NCBI GenBank assembly: GCA_946407055.1 | Contig: CAMJMP010000011.1 | Span: 1-12,156 of the forward strand | Reading direction: 5' to 3' | Length of the DNA stretch: 12,156 nucleotides | Source: an uncultured Mycoplasmatota bacterium | Lineage (GTDB): Bacteria; Bacillota_I; Bacilli_A; RF39; UBA660 | Shown here: positions 8,346 through 12,156 of the stretch, one piece after another | Layout of the letters: every line of letters begins with the position of its first letter | How positions within the stretch are numbered: position 1 is the stretch's first letter | Program-made: the position numbers and the translations under genes | Notes under the pieces: generated by a model | Databases searched by the model: none | The model's input: the letters and a program-made list of their open reading frames with translations, nothing else | What the model was told of the DNA's origin: nothing

Positions 8346-8391
8346 CTTTACGACGAACATATTTATATTATATTTATAATATGTCGTAAAG
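8346..8391. promoter_or_regulatory. Inverted repeat bracketing the -10 box: candidate operator
   Basis: CTTTACGAC (8346-8354) and its exact complement GTCGTAAAG (8383-8391) are 28 bases apart, one on each side of the TATAAT box. Inside them the match continues as ATATT/AATAT after a 4-base offset (GAAC) in the left arm. One arm overlaps the -35 edge and spacer; the other lies just past the predicted transcription start. Because one arm is upstream of the start, a mature RNA hairpin is not expected, so a protein-binding site is the simpler reading. I do not recognise the sequence as a known operator. Confidence 0.5.
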
Positions 8392-8395
8392 TCAA
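8367..8395 (-). promoter_or_regulatory. Promoter of the methyltransferase-rpoB-rpoC unit (TTGACT-17-TATAAT)
   Basis: TTGACT (8395-8390) and a perfect TATAAT (8372-8367) are exactly 17 bases apart on the minus strand. The predicted start is near 8360, about 32 bases before the TTG start codon. The promoter is bracketed by an inverted repeat described separately. Confidence 0.85.
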
Positions 8396-8428
8396 TTAAA
8401 AGTATAAATATTTTAATACTTTAAAAAT

Positions 8429-8457
8429 AAAAAAGCAATAGTTAATTGCTTTTTTTT
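8429..8457 (-). terminator. Intrinsic terminator of the lysozyme-like gene
   Basis: AAAAAAGCAAT (8429-8439) pairs perfectly with ATTGCTTTTTT (8445-8455) around a 5-base loop, about 20 bases after the stop codon at 8479-8477. On the minus strand the stem ends in a T run. It isolates the upstream gene from the methyltransferase-rpoBC unit. Confidence 0.88.
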
Positions 8458-8476
8458 ACTTTTAGTTTACTTTTCA

Positions 8477-9400
8477 TTAAAATGGATCATTTTGATGATT
8501 TTGATTAATAAAGAATTGTACTTTATTTGTCCAATCTGGACTTGGTTCACTTAATGTTCCATGAACATACATTCCTGAGAATGTGTATAGATCTTTAGGT
8601 GAAGTCTTATCTAATCCACAACGATCAAATAAGTTCTTTAATAATACTACTTCAGCAATAATACCTGATTCCATAGTTGGATAAGAAACTCCTACGCCAT
8701 TTACTAATTGACCACCAATATTATTTTTATATCTAGATAAGTAACTAGTCATGTTACCTGATTCATGTCTTACGATTGCTAAGGCCATGTATTTATCCAT
8801 TCCGTATAAATCACAAATGTGACCAAAGAATTTTTCAAATGTTTGACCATTAGATAACATTATATGACCATTAACATATTTATCAGATACTGTTATATCG
8901 TTTGATAATCTAGTAGCTTCTGCTGTAGTGTTGAATCTTTGTGGGAAGTTATATAACTCTCTAACATATTCAACGATACCAGCTTCATATGATCCATATG
9001 GACCATAGCGCCATTTTTGACCAGGTGTTGAAATAATAAAATCTTGATTATATGCTTCACTACGATAATTATCAGTTAAGTTATGAGCTATATCCAATGC
9101 TACTGCTGGATTTAGTTTAAACATTTTTGCATAGTAGACAATTGTATAATCAAGTTGTCTTACTTTTATTCTTGTATCTAAAGAACTAAGATATTGGTTT
9201 TGACTTAAGATTCCTGGTTCATCAGATTCTTCTATTTCTAATAATTTAAAACTTTCAACATCTTGAGGTTTTTGAGTTCTTAGAAATGATTGATTTTTAG
9301 AAAGGAACAATACCACGCCAAAAACTGCAATTAGAATTGCAATTGGAATACTAATGATAAACCATTTATTCATTTTAAATCTATTATTAGATTCTTGCAT
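8477..9400 (-). CDS. Membrane-anchored protein with two lysozyme-like domains
   Basis: This 307-residue protein has a basic N-terminus, one membrane segment (about 13-33, FIISIPIAILIAVFGVVLF) and an extracellular remainder. Residues about 192-262 resemble the lysozyme-fold core of peptidoglycan glucosaminidases or lytic transglycosylases. MALAIVRHESGN (205-216) carries a candidate catalytic Glu (E213), and KNNIGG follows at 225-230. Residues about 84-153 look like a diverged copy of that domain: VALDIAHNLTDN aligns with MALAIVRHESGN, and GSYEAGIVEYV aligns with PTMESGIIAEV. This copy has Leu at the catalytic Glu position. The inferred role is cell-wall cleavage at the membrane surface, but the enzyme class is not certain from sequence alone. 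The ATG has GAGGGGAT about 6 bases upstream. It has its own promoter and terminator, so it appears monocistronic. Confidence 0.72.
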   Translation of the reverse strand: MQESNNRFKMNKWFIISIPIAILIAVFGVVLFLSKNQSFLRTQKPQDVESFKLLEIEESDEPGILSQNQYLSSLDTRIKVRQLDYTIVYYAKMFKLNPAVALDIAHNLTDNYRSEAYNQDFIISTPGQKWRYGPYGSYEAGIVEYVRELYNFPQRFNTTAEATRLSNDITVSDKYVNGHIMLSNGQTFEKFFGHICDLYGMDKYMALAIVRHESGNMTSYLSRYKNNIGGQLVNGVGVSYPTMESGIIAEVVLLKNLFDRCGLDKTSPKDLYTFSGMYVHGTLSEPSPDWTNKVQFFINQNHQNDPF

Positions 9401-9423
9401 AGAATATCCCCTCTACTCATATA

Positions 9424-9452
9424 ATTATATAATATGATGATATTAAAAGCAA
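9424..9452 (-). promoter_or_regulatory. Promoter of the lysozyme-like gene (TTGCTT-17-TATAAT)
   Basis: TTGCTT (9452-9447) and TATAAT (9429-9424) are 17 bases apart on the minus strand, 24 bases before the start codon. The -35 is 4/6 to consensus and the -10 is perfect. The hairpin with two DnaA-box-like sequences lies directly upstream of the -35. Confidence 0.75.
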
Positions 9453-9453
9453 A

Positions 9454-9480
9454 CTGTGGATAAGTTTATTTTACCCACAG
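9454..9480 (-). terminator. Aminopeptidase-gene terminator with inverted DnaA-box-like arms
   Basis: On the minus strand CTGTGGGTAA pairs with TTATCCACAG (10 bp with one G-T wobble, 7-base loop), followed by TTTGCTTTT, so it reads as an intrinsic terminator for the aminopeptidase gene. The downstream arm contains TTATCCACA, the exact consensus DnaA box (minus strand, 9463-9455). The other arm reads TTACCCACA on the plus strand (9471-9479), one mismatch from a DnaA box. The terminator role seems more likely; DnaA binding is possible. Confidence 0.6.
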
Positions 9481-9504
9481 CCGTTAATTAACTATCAATT
9501 TACA

Positions 9505-10731
9505 TTAATCAAAATATTGTGAAAAATTACCATCAACAAAGATATCTATTTCTTTATTATCTTTAGTAATTCCTTTAATATTTAAGTCTTTATTACCTAT
9601 CATGAAATCAACATGTGATTCACATTTATTTAATCCTAAAGCAAATAACTCATCTTTTGTTTTACTTGGTCCATCTTGAATACATTCTAGGAATGAATCA
9701 CCTAATGCTAAGTGACAAGCAGCATTTTCATCAAATAATGTTTCTAAATAAACAAGGTTGGTGTTAGAAATTGGTGAATCGTTTGGTACTAAAGCAACTT
9801 CCCCAAGCATGTTAGAATTCTCACAAATATTAATCATGCTTTTTAAAGTTTCTTCACCCTTCTCAGCACCAAAGTTTATTACTTTACCATCTTTAAATTC
9901 TATATAGAAATTATCTATTAAAACATTTTGATAAGATAATGGTTTAGAACTATACACAATACCGTTAGCACTATATTTATCTGGTGAAGTAAAGATTTCT
10001 TCAGTTGGAAAGTTAACTAATACTTCTTTACCATTAGCTAATGTTTCATAACCAGTAGCCCATATATGATTTTCTGGTAGATTAATTGAAAAGTTTGTAC
10101 CATTAGAACTTGTATATTTTATTGTTTTAAAATTGTAATCATTAAGTTTTTTAGCTCTTTCTTTGAATTTTTTTATTTTGTTATCCCATACAGTTTTATA
10201 GTCTTGGTCTAACAAACACATTTCAAAAATCTTATTCCACAAATCTTCAACAGGATTAGAATTATCTGGGAAGATTTCTTTGGCCCATGATTCGGTTGGA
10301 ACGGCAGCAATGCACCAAGCTAGTAACGCTTTATCTCGTGAATCATTAAAATGATCTCTAGTTTTATAACTATAAATAGTCATTTTTGATAATTTATCTT
10401 GATCAACATCTTTCATTAAACCAGGTGTTTCAGAAGCAAGCATTAAGAAAGCTGCACCTTTTCTTGAATAAGTATCCCAATCTTTTTTATTCCAGCATGG
10501 TAATTTTTTTAATTCATCTATATCATACTTAAATAAGGAATCATGTTTTAGGTATGGATCTTGTTTATCTAAAAAGATATCATCAATTCCAAGCGACTTT
10601 GCCACATCACATATTACATCTACGAAATCTTGTCTTTCTTTATTGTAGCTTATAAATAAAGGTTGGTTTTTTTCAACTTTTAAACAAGTATTTAGTAAAA
10701 CATCGGCATATCTTTTAAATTGTTCTAACAT
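9505..10731 (-). CDS. M29-family metal-dependent aminopeptidase (AmpS/PepS/AmpT type)
   Basis: This 408-residue cytoplasmic enzyme removes N-terminal amino acids from peptides using two metal ions. Its length is typical of the M29 family (about 410). Family metal ligands are visible, numbered from the chosen start: NFPTEEIFTSP (E244/E245), LGEVALVP (E311), ENAACHLALG (H340) and CESHVDFMIG (H373, D375). The N-terminal domain (MLEQFKRYADVLLNTCLKV) is also typical. I chose the ATG at 10731-10729 rather than a GTG 9 bases upstream: GGAAG lies 8 bases before the ATG, and the GTG overlaps that site. A terminator-like hairpin follows. Its extended -10 promoter gives a leader of only about 15 bases. 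The likely role is peptide turnover for amino-acid supply; substrate preference cannot be read. Confidence 0.93.
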   Translation of the reverse strand: MLEQFKRYADVLLNTCLKVEKNQPLFISYNKERQDFVDVICDVAKSLGIDDIFLDKQDPYLKHDSLFKYDIDELKKLPCWNKKDWDTYSRKGAAFLMLASETPGLMKDVDQDKLSKMTIYSYKTRDHFNDSRDKALLAWCIAAVPTESWAKEIFPDNSNPVEDLWNKIFEMCLLDQDYKTVWDNKIKKFKERAKKLNDYNFKTIKYTSSNGTNFSINLPENHIWATGYETLANGKEVLVNFPTEEIFTSPDKYSANGIVYSSKPLSYQNVLIDNFYIEFKDGKVINFGAEKGEETLKSMINICENSNMLGEVALVPNDSPISNTNLVYLETLFDENAACHLALGDSFLECIQDGPSKTKDELFALGLNKCESHVDFMIGNKDLNIKGITKDNKEIDIFVDGNFSQYFD

Positions 10732-10752
10732 AGTAATCACTTCCGTTAAAAT

Positions 10753-10761
10753 ATTATACCA
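10753..10761 (-). promoter_or_regulatory. Extended -10 promoter of the aminopeptidase gene
   Basis: The minus strand reads TGGTATAAT, a perfect -10 with the TGn extension; no good -35 exists because the upstream bases are the preceding gene's terminator. The predicted start near 10746 is only about 15 bases from the ATG and just before the GGAAG ribosome site. Confidence 0.7.
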
Positions 10762-10793
10762 TAAAAAAAGACTTACTTTCGTAAATCTCTTTT
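10761..10793 (-). terminator. Terminator of the PNPOx-like gene
   Basis: On the minus strand AGATTTAC-GAAA-GTAAGTCT forms an 8-bp stem with a stable GAAA tetraloop, followed by seven T. The one non-Watson-Crick pair is G-T on the minus strand but C-A on the plus strand, so selection appears to be on the minus-strand RNA. The T run abuts the next promoter. Confidence 0.85.
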
Positions 10794-10844
10794 GTTAAAA
10801 AATCAACTCTCACTGGTATTGCAGTATAAGTTATTCAAAGGCAC

Positions 10845-11237
10845 CTACAGTTTAATTACCTTAGGTTCCTCTGTAAATGATGAAATAACTGCTTCAGCAT
10901 TTTTAAAATATAATACTTCTGTGTTATCATCATCTGCACTATACATTCCTTGTAAATCAGGATAACTATCTAGCATTGCTTGTTTTGCTTCTTTTCTGTC
11001 ATCTCTAACTAATTCACCAGATAATCTAATCCATTTTCCTTTATCAAAGGCGCATATTTCAACTTTAGGATTATTTTGAATTTGTTTAGAAACTTCTTTT
11101 ACTTTTCCAGTTTGAATATATAGCTTGTCTTCAAAAATATTAATTGTACCGAAAGGTCTTACTCTTGGTTGATCACCCTCTACTGTTGCTAAGTAATATG
11201 TTCCGGCATTTTTTAAAAATTCATATACTTCATTCAT
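10845..11237 (-). CDS. Small pyridoxamine-phosphate-oxidase-like flavin-binding protein
   Basis: This 130-residue soluble protein fits the single-domain split-barrel PNPOx-like family, whose members usually bind FMN or a related cofactor as dimers. Family features are TYYLATVEGDQPRVRPFG (13-30), LYIQTGKVKEVSKQIQNNP (39-57, the strand-turn-helix where flavin phosphate is usually bound) and VEICAFDKGKWIRLSGE (59-75). Its length is normal for the small form. It lacks the extra C-terminal elements of true PdxH, so vitamin B6 synthesis is unlikely; a reductase or cofactor-binding role is more plausible but unproven. The ATG is preceded by AGGAGG at 6 bases. It has an extended -10 promoter and a terminator, so it appears monocistronic. 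Confidence 0.85.
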   Translation of the reverse strand: MNEVYEFLKNAGTYYLATVEGDQPRVRPFGTINIFEDKLYIQTGKVKEVSKQIQNNPKVEICAFDKGKWIRLSGELVRDDRKEAKQAMLDSYPDLQGMYSADDDNTEVLYFKNAEAVISSFTEEPKVIKL

Positions 11238-11255
11238 GTTAATCCTCCTAAAATT

Positions 11256-11264
11256 ATTATAGCA
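11256..11264 (-). promoter_or_regulatory. Extended -10 promoter of the PNPOx-like gene
   Basis: The minus strand reads TGCTATAAT, a TGn-extended perfect -10, with no clear -35. It abuts the T run of the upstream terminator, and AGGAGG follows within 15 bases. Confidence 0.7.
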
Positions 11265-11298
11265 TAAAAAAAAGATTTACTTTCGTAAATCCTTTTTT
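11265..11298 (-). terminator. Terminator of the surface-protein gene
   Basis: On the minus strand GATTTAC-GAAA-GTAAATC (11291-11274) is a perfect 7-bp stem with a GAAA tetraloop. It is followed by eight T and begins within 10 bases of the stop codon at 11302-11300. Confidence 0.9.
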
Positions 11299-11299
11299 A

Positions 11300-12156
11300 T
11301 TAATTTCCTGAGATTCTTCTCTTTTGGATTAAAGCTCCAAAACCTGCAATTAAGAATACTATAGTATTGTAGTTTGTATAGTTGTTTGCTTCAACATCAA
11401 CCATAGTCTTAGGTGGATTGCAATCTGTGCATCCTTCACCATCAACGAATGTATTAGTGATGTCATAGCCATCGTAAACTGTTACGTAGCCTTCAACTGG
11501 TTCTTCTTCAATAGTATATTTAATTTCTACACCTTTACTATATTTATATAGGTTAGAAACTATATATTCCCAATTGTCTTCTTTCTTAACTTTAATTGTA
11601 TCTAAGTAAACTCCGTCAGCATAGATATTAACTGTAACCATATCTGGACGACGATCTAAGTAATTTTGATCTTCTTCCCAAATCTTCTTACCACTAATTT
11701 CTGTTCTTGCTGGATCATGTGTATTAGTGATAGTTACTGAAGTTGTAGTATCAGTAATATCTGTAATGCTTGAAGTATAGTTTTCAACAACATTCTCTGT
11801 TATAGAGTATGTTACTGCTTTACCTTTTTTGTATTTAGTTAAACCTTCGAACTTGCAAGACCATTCTTCTTTTTCAGTAACTGTCTTACTATCAATTACT
11901 ACACCATCAGCTAGTAAGTTAATAGTAATTGATTCTGGTCTAATACCATCTCTATCACTGTCATCTACCCATAATTTGTTAATAGTGTAAGAAATATATT
12001 CTGGTGTATGAGTATTAATTACATCATATCCAGTTACTTCAGAAGTATAACCATCTATAGTTTCTTCTGTAATTGAGTATGTTACTTCTTTACCTTTTTG
12101 ATGAGCTGGTAAGTTTTCGAATGACCATTTCCATTCTTCAGCTTCTGTTACAGTCT
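11300..12156 (-). CDS. C-terminal part of a Cna B-repeat cell-surface protein
   Basis: An open frame enters from the right edge and ends at TAA (11302-11300), giving 284 visible residues; the N-terminus is outside. An internal Met at 11641 is not the start. The visible part holds about two and a half Cna B-type beta-sandwich modules of 90-95 residues: 1-51 (partial), 52-148 and 149-238. Each has the residues usually forming an internal Lys-Asn isopeptide bond with a helper Glu: K60/E120/N144 and K157/E217/N234, with E30/N47 in the partial module. The end has CTDC (242-245), a sortase-signal-like NPPKTM (246-251), a hydrophobic stretch TIVFLIAGFGALI (264-276) and a basic QKRR tail. Such proteins are surface stalks or adhesins covalently fixed to the wall. 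The usual Gly of the signal is Met here. Ligand unknown. Confidence 0.88.
   Translation of the reverse strand, partial: TVTEAEEWKWSFENLPAHQKGKEVTYSITEETIDGYTSEVTGYDVINTHTPEYISYTINKLWVDDSDRDGIRPESITINLLADGVVIDSKTVTEKEEWSCKFEGLTKYKKGKAVTYSITENVVENYTSSITDITDTTTSVTITNTHDPARTEISGKKIWEEDQNYLDRRPDMVTVNIYADGVYLDTIKVKKEDNWEYIVSNLYKYSKGVEIKYTIEEEPVEGYVTVYDGYDITNTFVDGEGCTDCNPPKTMVDVEANNYTNYNTIVFLIAGFGALIQKRRISGN

Larger units (their letters stand above)
10753..10793 (-). repeat. Terminator-promoter module, copy 1
   Basis: This 41-bp block matches 11256-11298 with only about four differences: one base beside the -10, one A in the A run, one stem base and one base after the stem. It carries the terminator of the upstream gene fused to the extended -10 promoter of the aminopeptidase gene. 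Confidence 0.75.
11256..11298 (-). repeat. Terminator-promoter module, copy 2
   Basis: This is the second copy of the block at 10753-10793, in the same orientation and about 500 bases away. The similarity extends from the terminator stem through the GAAA loop, T run and extended -10, and partly into the AT-rich leader before each ribosome site. Confidence 0.75.

Noticed and set aside
8351..8362. LexA/SOS box (CGAACATATT) upstream of the methyltransferase gene
   Set aside because: Only the left half resembles the Bacillus CGAAC-GTTCG box; the right half is absent.
8398..8422. Inverted repeat AAAGTAT/ATACTTT upstream of the methyltransferase promoter
   Set aside because: The arms are only 7 bp with an 11-base loop in very AT-rich sequence, there is no T run, and chance is a sufficient explanation.
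10732..10740. GTG start for the aminopeptidase at 10740
   Set aside because: The GTG overlaps the GGAAG ribosome site that is well placed for the ATG at 10731, and the family N-terminus fits the ATG start.
11300..11641. A complete 113-residue gene starting at Met 11641
   Set aside because: The same frame is open upstream to the window edge and codes for further Cna B modules, so this Met is internal to a larger partial gene.
1..12156. Alternative genetic code (UGA as tryptophan)
   Set aside because: UGA is the stop for both rpoB and the methyltransferase gene, and conserved tryptophans are encoded by TGG.
1..12156. Mobile elements, CRISPR arrays, tRNA genes or riboswitches
   Set aside because: No regular spaced repeats, transposase or integrase motifs, terminal repeats with target duplications, cloverleaf sequences or long structured leaders were seen; the spacers are all short.

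Overview
This is a low-GC stretch whose gene content and protein sequences point to the Bacillota, in the Bacilli / Erysipelotrichia / uncultured RF39-type range. RpoB and RpoC resemble those of Bacillus subtilis in length and motifs. The 16S rRNA methyltransferase gene of the ybxB type sits directly upstream of rpoB, as in Bacilli. UGA is used as a stop (it ends rpoB and the methyltransferase gene) and tryptophan is TGG, so this is not a mycoplasma with the altered genetic code. The exact genus cannot be read from the window.

Layout. At the far left is the 3' end of an unidentified plus-strand gene (1-127). It ends in a perfect 12-bp hairpin and converges on everything else, which is on the minus strand. 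Read in the direction of transcription (right to left), the minus strand holds: the C-terminal part of a Cna B-repeat surface protein (12156-11300); a small flavin/PNPOx-like protein (11237-10845); an M29-family metal aminopeptidase (10731-9505); a membrane-anchored protein with two lysozyme-like domains (9400-8477); and the transcription cluster ybxB/rsmC-like methyltransferase (8328-7735), rpoB (7639-4001) and rpoC (4004-282). No tRNA, rRNA, CRISPR array, insertion sequence or prophage gene was seen. No stretch without a gene exceeds about 155 bases.

Transcription. The four genes on the right look monocistronic, each with a terminator hairpin and its own promoter. Two of these junctions are near copies of one 40-bp module, a GAAA-loop terminator fused to an extended -10 promoter. 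The methyltransferase gene has a consensus promoter (TTGACT-17-TATAAT) bracketed by a 9-bp inverted repeat, a candidate operator. rpoB has a second promoter (TTGACA-17-TACAAT) whose -35 overlaps the methyltransferase stop codon. rpoB and rpoC overlap by ATGA and end at a strong terminator.

Points of interest. RpoB carries Lys and Asp at the positions equivalent to E. coli Q513 and H526, both classical rifampicin-resistance positions. Both large RNA polymerase subunits have long acidic C-terminal tails. The ybxB-rpoB-rpoC group is not next to rplJ/rplL upstream or rpsL/rpsG/fusA downstream. The surface protein has PKTM where a sortase motif with Gly would be expected. I found no clear new multi-gene system; the novelty is in these smaller observations.
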